Below are positions 44,473 to 56,985 of a DNA stretch of 64,000 nucleotides, in pieces (position 1 is the first letter of the stretch; every line of letters starts with the position of its first letter). The notes under the pieces were generated by a model, which was not told the DNA's origin, searched no databases, and saw only the letters and a list, made by a program, of their open reading frames with translations. The position numbers and the translations under genes are program-made. The DNA lies in the NCBI GenBank assembly GCA_964036275.1, contig OZ038434.1:2192560-2256559 (forward strand), written 5' to 3'. The DNA is from Litoditis marina (taxonomy: Eukaryota > Nematoda > Chromadorea > Rhabditida > Rhabditidae).

Positions 44473-47400
44473 ATGAGCAGTCCTATGTCCTACTGGTGTG
44501 TGATGCCTGACACAAATCCCCACGCATACCATTGTCGTTTCATTCATGTCAAGGTATGCTTTTATCACTTTGTCAAAATGCTCACTGCGTTGTTGGTACG
44601 TTCATGGTGAAGATTTGCTTTACGCTGTGAGAACAGCCAAAAGCGAAAGGGATTGTGGCTTACTATTCCTAGAGGGGATGCCACCACACTTACTCAAACA
44701 TGATTTTCGGAATGGAATATAATAGTATTGAATGGAACTGACTGTAGATTTGTGTTGCGGAGTTGTGGTAGTATGGTGAAAATTACTATTACTACCTTAG
44801 TTATTTCGGTTCGGGATTCGGCAAAGCCATAATGGGAATTTGTTTTACTATGCAAACGTGAGGTTACGTTTAGGGCTTGAGCGTGATACTGATATTTCTG
44901 GAACACTGAAAATATTACGGACTTATCGAGACAAGTTACATATAATTCAAAATAGCGAACCTGTAAGATGTAAAATGCTTACCGATTTCCATATATAATG
45001 ATTTATTATAGTTCACAGTCGGTCTACTTCTTGGTCTCTCGTTCGTCAAGTTATACATGGATTTTATGCTTGGCTTCAATTCTGTCGAATTGTTTTGGGT
45101 GGTTTATCTCCTTGATTTGATTGATTCAGCACACGGTTATCTTCCATTGAAGGTGAGAATTTCGTTTTTCGTCCCTTTTCTCATTTAAATTCTGCTCGAG
45201 AATCCTGAAAAAATATCGGAATTTCGGAATGATTCTCCTACAAGAAATACCTCTTTTCGTGCAAAGAGACACGGATTAGAATCACAGCTGCGTACTCATG
45301 GACACGGTTGGACCAAATTTAAGAACGACTGCATTGGTTCGACCATTGACATACTTCGGTAAAGTTGTCCGAATAGCCATAACAACTGAGAAAACGGGCT
45401 ACCTTTTCGCCGTTTGCCGAAAAAAGACAATATGTCTATTTTTATGCAAAATCATTAATTTTCACATGTTAAAATCTGAAAACGGACTCTTTTGTGTCGA
45501 ATAGTCGGACGTTACTGCTGGGGTATGACTATCGACCATGCCTGGTTTAGCTCAGTGGTAATTCTGAGCGTGTACTTTAGCAACTGGCCTTCCTGATCCC
45601 TCTGATCTGCACGATTCTGCTCTGAGTAGCGGCTCATAAGGAAGAAAAGAAGTACGCCCTCCCAATCGTCGTCATGGAGGTTAGTCAGCTTCGGTACTGA
45701 AAGCTTTAGAGAAGGGAAAAACATGTTTTGAAATCAGGTCAAGCCAATCGATAACCTTGGTTCTCTGTGTTCTCCTGCTCTACAAATGAGTCATGTACCA
45801 GTAAGGTTCGACTACTCGGCGAAATGTGGTCCGTTTTTGGATTGAAACACATGAAAATTAATGAGTTTGCATCAAAAACAGACAAATTATCTGGTTTTCG
45901 GCGTAGAAGTAGCCCGTTTCATTTTTGTGGGTATTCGGACAACTTCACTGGTGCTTGAGTACAGCTGGTAACTGGCATTGACGTTTCACATTACCAACTT
46001 CGATACAGCCGTGGGAATTTCCTAAAAAAATCGTTTCAAAAGAGTTGAGTATTGCATGTATGTTGGTACTTTGCGGCGGTACTAGTAGCCAGTCAATGAG
46101 CACGTTTCTTGATTTTGGTGAGTGTAGAAACGTTGTCTTTTGCTTCTTCCAGTATTAGTATATAACGTTTAGTATTATTGAAATTGGCTAAAATAACGTT
46201 AGGTACATTAATTATATTTCAGTTTGCGCTTTTCGTATTTTACTTGTGTATGGTCGTGCGATGTTTCCTCGTTAGTGCTCCGAAAGGAGCGCTGGATTTT
46301 CTCCACTATTTCTTCAGGCTTCCGATGAGTCTAAGCGTTGGTTCCGGTACGTTTCTCTTCTCAGACTATTCCCAGCCAATTGGTCAACCCATTTCTATAG
46401 CAGTCTCGACGAGAGTGTGTGCTGATCCATACACCGTCAAGACCTCATAGAGGGTCCCGAACAAATTCATGTGGAAAATAGTGGTCGCGAATTGAAAGTT
46501 GACAAATTTCATACATAGTTGGCAGTGAACGAACAAAATGAATACAAAAGTCGCAGTTCTGGAGGGATCGCGGCTCAAAAAAGATGGAGTGGTCGCGAGA
46601 TTTCAAAACCCGTCTGAAAATCTTGGCGAATGGCGATGTATGGTACAGATCAGAGAGACGCAAATATCTGCGACATCATTAACCTGCGTGCTCTCTCGGC
46701 TTTTGTAGTTTGATAATAACAGAGAATTGGCGCCAATCGTGTTGAGTTCTACGGTATGGATGATCTGTATTACCATTACAGTAGTCTATGTGATAGTTCT
46801 AAAAGCTAACAATTGTTGAGTCTTTAGGTATTCCATTTCGGGTGACTTTTACATCTCACTGTAGGTTTTGGTAACCTTTTTTCGCCTACCTGAGTAGGTA
46901 ACCAGAAGGTAACCTAGAACAAAAATAGGTCACCCTACAATTCGACCTCAAACCTAAAACTTAGTTTCAGTGTTTGTTTTGATATGGTATCAGATTTTTA
47001 GTTCCAGTTTACCTTTACCTACTCAGGCGACCTGAACAACCGGTTACCAAAAAAGGTTCGGCTACCTATAAACCCGGTTACTTGTAGAAATGGCCTTCAT
47101 TTATCGAACCTCGATATGAGCTATCATCGAAAAATATTTCAGTAGATTGTTCAAAATGAATGGCACTTCAGTTCGTTTCACAATTGGAATAGTGTCGGAT
47201 GAAGGGTTTTAAGAAGAAGTGAACATCGCTCCACAGAAAAAGCAAAAAGATATAGGTTCGAGGTCGCTCCTAGTTGATTGGCTGATAAAAACAAATCCAG
47301 ATACACTGGAAAGGTCATGGGTCTCCACAGCTCAGTTAAGGGAAAAGTTGAGGATCTATCGGTACCCGGTAAGATAACTGGGGTGTTACACCTATGCTTT

Positions 47401-48092
47401 GTTCAACGAATAGCATTTTTTTTCAGTTCTTGATCATTTCTTCAAGACGTCGATCATTCTTTTTCTTGTGCATTCCTTGTTCTTCACTGTGTTCATGCAG
47501 TAAGTTGGATTTTCTGACTTTTTTCCGGTGCGAAGTGCTCTATCAAAAGTCTTATTGATATCTTTCTATATTTCTGGTTTTTCATGTGGTGCTTCCTAAC
47601 GCCTTCTTTTATTTCTTCAAAAGAAATAACAGGAAAAGTAAGAATGAAAAACGACTGACGGTAACGCAGTCATACCCTAGTAATATTGTGCGAAAAGGCA
47701 GAAAAATCGATAACGGACTACTGTTTAGCTAAAAACAAGAAAATCGGTCTACCTTTTATGCGAAATCATTGATTTTCACGTGTTTACATCTAAAAACGGA
47801 CTCCTTCTTTTCGGGTAGTCGGATCTTACTGGTGTATGAACGTAGTAGGCAGATAAATTGTTTGGGCTGGTTAGTTCACTGAGGCTGGCTTAAAAGTCTT
47901 TGTCATCGTTACTTTCTCGAACGCACGCGAAAAAATCGCGGACGCTGATGGTCGAGATTGTAATGATTAGTGAATCATTCATTTATTTCCTTTTCCAGGT
48001 TCTATTTGTATTTGGGTATCAAAAAAGCTGCTCTCCAAAGGGCCCAAAGACGCTCCGTCCGAAGAACTGCTATTGCCACCTCTATGGTTTGA
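44473..48092 (+). CDS. LAPTM-like four-helix membrane protein, tandem copy 2, with in-frame TGA
   Basis: Exons 44473-44553, 45012-45152, 45581-45679, 46223-46346, 47427-47499 and 47999-48092. Exon 2 has exactly the same length (141 nt) as its counterpart in copy 1. The product starts MSSPMSYWCVMPDTNPH with CRFIHVK before helix 1 (FTVGLLLGLSFVKLYMDFM), and ends RRSVRRTAIATSMV, like the copy-1 tail. Exon 3 has perfect splice signals and phase and reads QLAFLIPLICTILL, then TGA (45623-45625), then VAAHKEEKKYALPIVVME, aligning with RPICAVMFL and YALPFVVFQ of copy 1. The gene is therefore either a recent pseudogene, a null allele, read through, or expressed with exon 3 (99 nt, frame-preserving) skipped. 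All other exons are intact. Confidence 0.7.
45355..45530 (+). mobile_element. TCCGAATAGTC-type MITE, left of the TGA exon
   Basis: Begins GGTAAAGTTGTCCGAATAGCC and ends CGAATAGTCGGACGTTACTG. It lies in intron 2 of tandem copy 2, 50 bp before exon 3. Confidence 0.8.
45540..45575 (+). repeat. tRNA-like A-box fragment at an acceptor
   Basis: TGGTTTAGCTCAGTGGTAAT resembles the 5' third of a tRNA (A box TAGCTCAGTGG). It sits immediately before the acceptor of exon 3 of tandem copy 2. No B box follows. Confidence 0.35.
45785..45955 (-). mobile_element. TCCGAATAGTC-type MITE, right of the TGA exon
   Basis: Begins CCAGTAAGGTTCGACTACTCG and ends TATTCGGACAACTTCACTGG; reverse orientation to 45355-45530. 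The two copies flank exon 3 and are complementary over most of their length. Confidence 0.8.
46365..46770. repeat. Dispersed element shared with 61380-61570
   Basis: CTATTCCCAGCCAATTGG and later TCGACGAGAG, CAGAGAGACGCA, GCTTTTGTAG and TTGGCGCCAAT recur in the same order at 61380-61570. The copy here has about 200 extra bases in the middle. Confidence 0.55.
46830..47090. repeat. GGTAACC-rich inverted repeat
   Basis: TAGGTTTTGGTAACC ... CCTACCTGAGTAGG on one side and CCTACTCAGGCGACC ... GGTTACCAAAAAAGG on the other, in intron 4 of tandem copy 2. Similar GGTAACC/GGTTATC-rich patches are at 8890-8990 and 52500-52650. Confidence 0.6.
47668..47845 (+). mobile_element. TCCGAATAGTC-type MITE in intron 5 of tandem copy 2
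   Basis: Ends TTCGGGTAGTCGGATCTTACTGG; same orientation as 45355-45530, more diverged at its start. Confidence 0.65.
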
Positions 48093-49832
48093 TGGCAGGT
48101 CTGAGTAGGTCTTGCCTTTTTTCAACTAATCTATATTATTTCTATTTTTTTAAATCTTTGAGTAACCCCAATTTATAACTTTGAAGTTTGTGTTATTGAA
48201 GTGGTTTGTTTCGTTTATGGGAACGGTTGCTTGGTTGGAACTAGTTACTTTCTTTGAATGTACTGTCTCATCCTAAATGCGCACTTTCAATTTTTATTAC
48301 CTTAACTATACGAGTTAGTATTCAATCTCCCAAAGGACGTTTTTCTAATGGTTTCCGAAATTTCCGATTATATGCTACTTTACTACCCCTTTATACTCTT
48401 CAATCTGAACCCAAGGAGTTTTACAAGTTTTAAAGTAAGCCTAGGTTTTTATATTTCTCACTGTCTTGTTCTAGCTCATTTCATACTGGTGAATGCTCTC
48501 CCTCTTACCCATTTGTAAGCTGTTTAGAATATGTATCTCAAAGTTTGTTCTCGTTTGCTTGAATGCAAAGACATTTTCTTTTAGTACTTCGTGTTTTCTT
48601 TCAATTGTTTGTGTTTACTATCGTTATGTTGTTGTTTCTGTTGTTAAGGCGTATAAACTTGTCACAGTTTGTTTAGTTTAATATAATTTCTGATGAGCGC
48701 TGGATTTGTTTCCACTTTGTATTACTGGTTTCAATTTTCTGACTGTACATTTGTTGATCAGGAGATATCGACGTGAATGAAACAGGAAGATACATTTAAT
48801 TCTTCAAGAATTCGATGGGAATTTTGGATTTTTGACACAAAATTCAAAAATCCCGAATAGTTGCGAGTATTTGATTAGATTTGCTTGTTTAATACGTCAC
48901 TTTCGATCCTGTCTAAATTCTCATCACGAATCATCCGTACGTATCATGTGAGTAAGCGAATATTCGCACGTGATATCGTTTGACTCACACGGAAACCACT
49001 TTTTATTACTATTTCATGAACGTGATGCCATCGGCTAGATACATTGTTTATATAATAGATAGATAGCCTAGTTCAGTGTTCGTCATCTGAGTACAGTATT
49101 CGCGTTTTCGCATACATTGACAGCTCGCCCAAGTTTCAGTTTACGTCATACTTCGGTTTATCATTATATTCTCACTAAGAAAGACATTTCCGGACATGAC
49201 ATGTAAAATGTCAATAGTTCTTCACACAATTCAACATTTTCTCGAGCTCGCTATTATACTGTACAGTCGCACATCACTCAATGTTGACGTATTGGACAGA
49301 AAATGTTGTATTGTTGTAAAATTGGTACTAAGGGGTAGATGTCCCTCTCAAATCTCTATCTCTCTGAGTCTCTCCCCTCTCTCTTCCCATCTTTCCCTCC
49401 TCTTCCTCGACATAACTCGCGGTGCTGTCAGCGATCCCGCCTACTTTGATGACACAATACAGTTGAGCACAGGTCATCTCTAATTTATTCTATCGATTTG
49501 AAGAGCCGACAATTCGTAGTAGATTATCTTTTTTGTCTTTGTATATTTCCACCTCTATCACACTCTCTCTTTCTCTCTCTTTCTATCTCTTTCTCTCTCT
49601 CTCCCACCTCTCTCACTCTCTCTTGTTCTATTCCTTGTTTCTCTCGTTTCTTCCCTCCCATCTCTTTTCTTTCTCCCTTTCCATGTCACTGTTCTCAAAC
49701 TCTCCCCTTTTCTCTTTTTTCTCTCTCTCTCTCTCTTTCGTTTCACTATTCACACACTCTCTTTTTTCTTTCACTCGTTAATTTTGTATGATTTAAATAT
49801 TACTTTTTTTCATTCCAGATCATCTAGTTACC
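48093..49832. other. Spacer between tandem copies 2 and 3
   Basis: AT-rich, with CT-rich tracts at 49350-49400 and 49555-49760 close to the start of copy 3. No gene seen. Confidence 0.6.
49555..49760. repeat. CT-rich tract upstream of tandem copy 3
   Basis: Nearly pure pyrimidine, CTCTCTTTCTC units, ending 70 bp before the start codon of copy 3. Confidence 0.9.
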
Positions 49833-49926
49833 ATGTCCTCCCAGTCTGACGACGAGATCATCTACTCCACCATACCCTCCTTCAATCAAGGAAGACCGCC
49901 CGCGCTCAAAAGGTAAAAAGCCACTT

Positions 49927-49982
<56 letters not shown>

Positions 49983-52900
49983 GCTCTCTCTGTTCTCTAT
50001 CGCCACCCAAAAATATTCGTAGCTGATCATGGTTCATTTCTTTCTTTCAGACATCTGATTCCCCCACACGCAGAAAATGAGAGAAATTCGCGGCGCCGGG
50101 AAAATTCGTCCATTTGCTGCTGTCACACCAAGGTGAGAATGGGTTTCAACTTCATTCTTGTGGCTAGTACTTGCAACTTTTGTGGTTGAAATTGAAAATA
50201 AGCCCTATTCTACCAAAACTGATCACTGCACCGCTGTTTTCAGAGATTCTCGATTAGTTCTGTTGAAATTTGAGTTGGGCGACGCGTATGTTGTGTTTCT
50301 AGAATACGGGAGTTCACAAATTTTCTCGACTTGTTCCTGTTTTTTTTAAAAACTCATTTTAATCAAGTTCTGTTGAATACCGTTTCTAGTCATGAACTTG
50401 ATTTGAAACTCCGCTATTCTTCGCTATTCGGTATATTTTAGTTTTTCATTTCCATTAGGGAAATATTGTGAACGGAATGGTGTTAATTATCCGTCAGATT
50501 GAAAATGTTGTTTTCCAGCTGTGCGCCTTTTCGTTGTTTCTCTGCTCCTTCATCTCGATCATCTTCAAGTATGTTCTGTTCTCCGAGGACCTGGAGGTAC
50601 TGTATCTACTCCGTCTCATGCTGCTCTCCGACTTCCCGGACTATTCCATCTTCAGGGTCAGTTGAGCGAACTTGCACAAAGTACTAAGGTGTTTTTAACC
50701 TTTGAGTATGTGAAACTGGACGATTTTGATTGTCGAGTGATTGCTTGAAAAGTTCTAGGGACCAAAATTGAGCACCATGCATTATTGGGAGATTTATTCG
50801 ATGAAATGTGAGGTCAAGAGGTCAATAACATATTGTATTGTCAGTATTTTGGTGTTTGGTAAATGGGAAACGTGAAATGGCATTTCATCCTGTAGTGTTG
50901 TACCCAGATTGTACTCAAATATTGCTCCTCGGGACATGCGAAATCTCATACAATCTTATGAGCTGGCCATTCAAAAATATAGAAGTGGGATTCTTTTTGT
51001 TGGACAATACAAAACGGTTTACTTTCCGTATTGGAAATTTAACCTTGTTCCAGATTATAAAAATAGAGACACTTTTATCCTTTTTCAATGACCAGTTCCT
51101 ATATTTTATTATTTCCAGTTGTCTGTCATTGTCTGGCATTGCGTGTGCTCGATTGGTCTCTTCGTTGCTATTCTGAGTAACAGACGACATTTGCTGATCC
51201 CCTACATGATAAACCAGGTAAGAGTTCATTCTTTTCATATATTTATTGTTTATACTCACAAATAGATATAGCAGTGGTTAACTAGTTATCAATCATCGTG
51301 GTGCTAAGTTTTAGACGCTGAAAAGATGCTTCTCGCCCATCATGGAGATGTGGCTTCATCTTTTTGAGAGAGTGAAACGTTCTCACATGTTCAACGCTGT
51401 TGCAGTCTGGTATTCAATGCTTTTTCTCTGGATTTTCTTAGGTCCAGAACAGTATACCATATATACTTTATCGAATCCTGGCCTGCAGGGAGTAATCCAA
51501 TTGTCGTTGTAGTTTGATCTCAAAACACATCGTCATTCCACGTGTTTTGAACACAAGGATCAATCTACAAACACAGCGGGATGGTGTAACAAACAACATA
51601 TAGGCTGAATTGGGAAGATCAAAACTTACATTCGTTCGATTGGAAGAACAACTAGAAAAAAAATATTTTTCAAACTTGTTCGTGTATAGACAAGATAAAC
51701 AAGCCCTATAGTCATGTCCTCCTAAACCGTTTGTTTTCAGTTTGTGCTGATCATGTGTGAGGCGTGTATCTCCTGTGGCTTCCTTCTCCTCGGGATATTC
51801 AATCGACTGGGTCGATTTTCCGGACCAGCTGATGACGTCATCCAGGAATTGGTACCACCCGAATATTCAACCAGAATCACCACCAGCGGTGAGTCAATGC
51901 TTTTCACTGAGATAGCCAAGATCGCTCCTCGAAATTATGTCAAAATATCTCTTTACGGATAAACATTGAAAAACTAAATCTATAAATGTTCCTAAAATGA
52001 ACCAGTTTCCGGGAAAAACTTTCAGGATTGTGCACACCTCTGACGTAGGATCACGCGAATTTACGCTGCTAGTCTGTTCAAGTTCCTACCAGCTGCTAGT
52101 TTAATTCGTTAATGATTCTGCGCAATTTGACTCTTTTTTTGCGTTATTCGAATCGTTTGAGAAAGTTTTCGATTGTAAGTATGTATTTGTGTAGGAAAAC
52201 GAATCTGCGTTGTCTAGTTTTTTTTTCTCCGAAGCGAAATTCCGTTGAGGGCTAGCGAATCTCGCCAAGCTCTCTTATCTTTCATGTCATCTTACCATAG
52301 CAGCCTGCCCGAAAGAGAAAGGAGGAACTAAAGAAATTCATAATGGTGACAACACCGAATAAACAAATAGAAAATTTCTTTGTCTCCTAATAACAACTAC
52401 GGTCTTATTTCATTTTCGCACCTTGCCTTTTTCTCTTACTCTGAAGGAGTGCCACATTTTGTGAATATAAATAAATAGCGATGATGGAAATAGGTTAACT
52501 GGGTTTGAACCATTTAATTAACCACCCGGTCACTTAACTTAATACGTGTGAAGGGCTGTGTTTAAGCGATTCCTGAAAAATGGGTGAACTTCTAAGATGT
52601 AACTGGAATTTGGTTATCCGGTTGGGTGATTTAAAAACGGGTTTTATGGAATAACAAGGGGAACATTGCTTGTTTTCCTAATTAAGTTTGTTTGTTATTT
52701 TCGTTTATTTCGGTCTATTTTACAGGGGAGATTGGAATTGGTATCACTATCGCTCTATTTGGATTCATTATGCTTCTTCTCAATGTGCTGATTCTCAATG
52801 TTATTACCCGGTGAGTGACACTTTATGACATTTTCCCACAGTTTGTTTTTTCTTCTCAATAGACACATAACAATAGAATTGTGAGGAGCCACGTGTTGAA

Positions 52901-53120
52901 TCGCGATTCGCTAATAAATATTCTAAACTTGCTAGTTGCACATTTTATCGAGCAGCATTTATTGGGGTTGGAAAACGCTTGAAGAGTTGTCTTCTCGAAA
53001 TGACATACTATTGTTTGTTCAAATTTGCAACTTTTTGAAATTCTTTAGTTATTTTGTATTTTCAGTCTTCATCGCTTCTTGATGCCAGCGAATTGCCGCT
53101 ACTCCTTCGAGAGAGTATAG
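49833..53120 (+). CDS. LAPTM-like four-helix membrane protein, tandem copy 3
   Basis: Exons 49833-49912, 50051-50132, 50519-50656, 51119-51217, 51741-51888, 52726-52810 and 53066-53120; 228 residues, phases agree, TAG stop. The polar N-terminus (MSSQSDDEIIYSTIPSFNQG) ends in a Cys cluster ICCCHTK, comparable with the CCxCH of LAPTM proteins, directly before helix 1 (CAFSLFLCSFISIIFKYVL). Helix 2 (VIVWHCVCSIGLFVAIL) is followed by SNRRHLLIPYMINQ, helix 3 (LIMCEACISCGFLLLGIF), a loop with a possible N-glycan-free acidic stretch (ADDVIQELVPPEYS), and helix 4 (IGITIALFGFIMLLLNVLIL). Exon 4 has the same 99-nt length as the TGA exon of copy 2, so these three genes derive from one ancestor. Function unknown. 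Confidence 0.8.
49927..49980. repeat. (CT)n microsatellite in intron 1 of tandem copy 3
   Basis: About 25 uninterrupted CT dinucleotides right after the donor. Confidence 0.95.
51509..51572. repeat. TGTAGTTTGATC palindrome family
   Basis: GTTGTAGTTTGATCTCAAAA pairs with ATCAATCTACAAACACAGCG; in intron 4 of tandem copy 3. Confidence 0.75.
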
Positions 53121-54826
53121 AATATATTACGTTGTCTCTACTATGAATTCTAGAGTTTTCTGTTTTCTGCCTGTTCTGTTGTTTTTCAGGTATTTCATAG
53201 CATGTACAAATGATAGTAGCCCAAATGTACATTTTTCTGTGTCATTTAATTTTCTTTGTGTCTCTGCTTTCTCGCCACCCTAGTTTAAGTTGAAGGGTTT
53301 AACGTGGTTACGTGTATTACGCTCGGTATTCAGGAGTTAATTGCTCAATGTCATGTATTCATGTTGAATTTTCATTTTTCAGACATTTTCAGCCGTTGTT
53401 CATTTTTACCTTGTTTACATCTGCCATCTATGTATTATTGTCTGTGTTTCTAGATATCATGAAGATTTGTTGTGTTGAACAGAAAGTTGAGTGCATATAA
53501 AAACAAATGAGAAAGAAGAAGTTAATAGATAGTGTAACGGTTTACCAAATTTGACATGAAGATGTGCAATGAGTTTATATAACACTCCGATAGCTCTTTT
53601 TTGGGATCACGTAATGCTACATCAAATGTGAGACACAGAAAGAGTGTCTGTAAGAGTGCAAGTCAGAATAATATTGCCTATATTAACCTCAAACTATCCA
53701 ATCAGTGATGTGATTTTCCTTCTAGAAGGTGTGCCGAACCCAAAATAGCCGACCATCTGACCAGCCCTCGTTTTTTGTTCCTTTTACATGTACGAACCCG
53801 TTCCCATTGGATCTCGACGAAAAACTGACTGGCCCCGACTTTGTTTCAAATATCTCCACTTCCCGCTATCCACGGTAGCATCTAGCAATAATGTTTGTCT
53901 TGTCGGTGCAATAATTCACTATTCTATAAAGTTCGACTTTCCAGTTAATGCCTATACGGTGTATATTGTCCTATCGAGCTGTGTTTGTAGTTTGGTCGCC
54001 TTGCTTTCGGTCGAACTTCGTATATTATGGTGTGACCTTTTCCTACCGATTTCTTCAACTTTCTAGTACTGTTTTTCGGGGAAAAACTGCTACAAAACAT
54101 GACTTATTTTGTAGTTGCATTAGTTGCATCCATGAAAGAGAAAGAACCGTTGGGTAGTGCAAAAGAAAAAGAGAGAGAAAGTGGACGCGAAAAGTGACCT
54201 TTTTATGCAAATGAGAATCCGGCTGGCTGGTGGTAATTGACAGCAAACTGTCGGTTTCAAAGGGAACCTGCCAACCCGTCGGAGGTCATTTCTAACGACT
54301 TCTCCCTTTCCCTCCCTCTCCGAGAATCAGAGCAGAAACGATCTGCATAGGTTTTGATGAATATTCTCTCTCGCCTCTCTCTCTCTTTCCGTATCCACCT
54401 CTCATTTCTTCCTAGTTTTCTCTCACGTCCCTGTCTTGCTCTCTGTCCCTCTTTTCTCCCTATGTTTCCCTCGTCTCTCTCTTTCTCCCTCTCTCCCTAC
54501 GCAAGTTGATTTACTTCTACTATTCCCATCTTCTCTATTCTTTCCTTTTTCATTTAATCCTATCAACGTTGCGTTCCACCGAATTAACTCTCAAATCGTC
54601 GTAATTCAACGAGGAGTCTACTCTAAAGTGGAAACCCATGCCTATTTTTAGGCTCACATTGGGAACCGAAACTGTAGAGAAGTACAGAGCAGTAAAGCGA
54701 TGAGAGATATTTATTTATCAATTTATTATGCATATGATAGAGGAATAATCACAGGTAGTGAAAACACCGGATTTACTTTACCAATTACTAAACATCTGCA
54801 CATACGACACTCTCAGCTTCAATGCC

Positions 54827-54843
54827 GGGGGGGGGGGGGGGGG
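54827..54843. repeat. G tract (17 nt)
   Basis: Longest mono-G run in the window. Confidence 0.9.
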
Positions 54844-54950
54844 AGTAAAAGTTACACGTAGCACAAACCTCTAACTAAGGTCGGACCAGTAATCGAAAAA
54901 CTGATAGTTACGTGTGAAGACAACTTTATGGGGAGTGATAGTACACGAGT

Positions 54951-55026
54951 TGTGTTTTGATCGGCGTACACATCAGTAATATTCGCGTTTCCACTGGAAA
55001 GCGCTGTGATCAAACTACAAACACAG
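54951..55026. repeat. TGTAGTTTGATC palindrome family
   Basis: TTGTGTTTTGATCGGC pairs with GTGATCAAACTACAAACACA; the left arm has lost a few bases. Confidence 0.75.
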
Positions 55027-56127
55027 GAGGATAGGGCAAGCAAGATACATCGTGTAGGCTAGCCTTTGGAAGAAATTACAACACATGCGTAGATATATCA
55101 CTTAGTTTGAATTTCAAAACTATATTTAAGATTATTTCCGCACCGTATCACATGTTTCAAAGAAATTCTGTACTTGGCTGCAGTTCATTGGGTTTTTCGA
55201 TCTTTTCGTCAATGAGACTATTCTTGAAGAGTTTAGAGAGAGAGAATCTTAATTAAAGAGATAGAAAGAGAGAGAGTTGATACCATTCTTAGAGCGAGAG
55301 AGGGATATAGATAGTTAGAGGGTTCATTGTATTTCTCAATCTTTCCGTCAATGAGATTCTTAGACGGTTTTCCACTAAGCGGCTATTCGATCTCGCCATG
55401 CTTATTTCCAAGCCGGTTCCATGTTTTTTCTTCGCCTACTTTTCGTTTCAAACCGTTCTCTCCCGCTGGTTATCGGTATTAGGCAGTAATAGAAGCTGGT
55501 CTGATTTAAGTCCTATAAAAGCAGTGAACTCGCACTTTTCGCAGTAAAACTTGATGGAACTTCAAAAGTATCCAATAATATAACTTTTATCGATAGTTTA
55601 TGTCATGCTTAGTCCAACTATTTACTTACGTGATGAAGATTTTGCTTTCAAACCCTTCTCTCCCGCTGGTTATTAGTATGAGGCAGTAAGAGAGTCTGGC
55701 CCGATTCAAGTCCTTTAAAAGCATCAAAGTCGCATGTCTGCCGTATTTTAAAGTCATAATTTCATTTTTCAAGCAAAGGGTGTCACGAATTCATTACACT
55801 GTTGCCAGACAGGAAGAGTTAGCTGTCAGTACAATGACTGTTCAGTTTACTCACGGAACGTTTATTACAATCTTGACCATTTGAACACTTTTTATGTGTC
55901 AATTTGATAGCTTCAGACTTTTCCTTCGTTCTTGGCGAGGTTGAATAATTTCAAGTGTCGGCAATTAGGAAATGTCTGGAATTGCGTCTATAAAAACCGG
56001 AAATATTGAGGTCAACTGCTTGTTTCTATTATGCTAGTAGAGAGGTATTCACGACACCTAACTACATATATAGTCTACGCGCCAATACGAACCTAGACAG
56101 TAGACATCTTACAGTATACTGTTCGTC

Positions 56128-56247
56128 AATTGCACAGTCACGTGAAACATGTTAAACACAGCAGAACTCAGAAACGTGCAACGACAAAGTGCACGAAGTC
56201 TCATCAGAAGGCCAACTTTACGTGACTATTCAATTAACTTCTAGTGT
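56128..56247. mobile_element. Short MITE, CACGTGA family
   Basis: CAATTGCACAGTCACGTGAAA ... TTTACGTGACTATTCAATT. Full-length copy. Confidence 0.8.
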
Positions 56248-56792
56248 ACATATATGTTTTGGTCAAGTTAACAAGCAACTTCAAGAGTTTTGGTGCAAAT
56301 GTAGAACATTACTACAAACTACGAAAAATTAACGTTGAGTAAACTCTGTGCTCTCTCTGAAAGGAAAAGCATTAGAGTCTTTTGATCCAGTTCACAAAAA
56401 ACGGCCATAGGAGAGTTTAACTGAATAATCTATGTATCATTGTATCTAAGCGCACTTCCGCATTCTAAATTTTTAACGACATATTTCTCCAAAATTCCTT
56501 TCACACCCATTCCAAATAATATAATCTTATCACGGTTATTCTCTCTCAATTGCAATTGAACGGCGGCTAACAGTCTCTTTCTGGTCCATTCGCGAAAAAA
56601 CTGAAACGAATAGAAGTTTTTGTGGAAGCCGCGCGTCTTTGTTCTTCCTTTTGCCATCATTCGCGTGTACTTGGTCTGTTTGGCGAATAAATCAACGAAA
56701 TTGTTGTTAAACTACTTGTCAGCCATTAAAAATCTCATCAAGGTAGTTCTAAAACCTAAGGGTAGGTATGCTGCCATGCGGTCAATAATGAC

Positions 56793-56902
56793 CCTTAAAG
56801 AAGGACGACTATGTGGACCAATCCCAACGCTTCGGTACTTTGAATTGCAATACATCCAGTTGCAGTTTAAAGAACCGATGCGTCGGGATTGGTCCACATA
56901 AT
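56793..56902. mobile_element. Palindromic MITE, TTAAAGAAGGAC family
   Basis: TTAAAGAAGGACGACTATG and TGGACCAATCCC at the left, GGGATTGGTCCACATAA at the right; second copy of the element at 8758-8884. Confidence 0.85.
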
Positions 56903-56985
56903 CGTAAGAAAATGTTCTCCTGTATCCTGTACTATAGGTTAGCTCTTTTAAAGCAGGCTTATACGGTGTACTTTGCTCTATTCCG

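Noticed and set aside
40791..53120. Nematode operon of the three tandem membrane genes
   Set aside because: Gaps of 820 and 1740 bp are much longer than the roughly 100 bp typical of operons, and each gene has its own upstream spacer.
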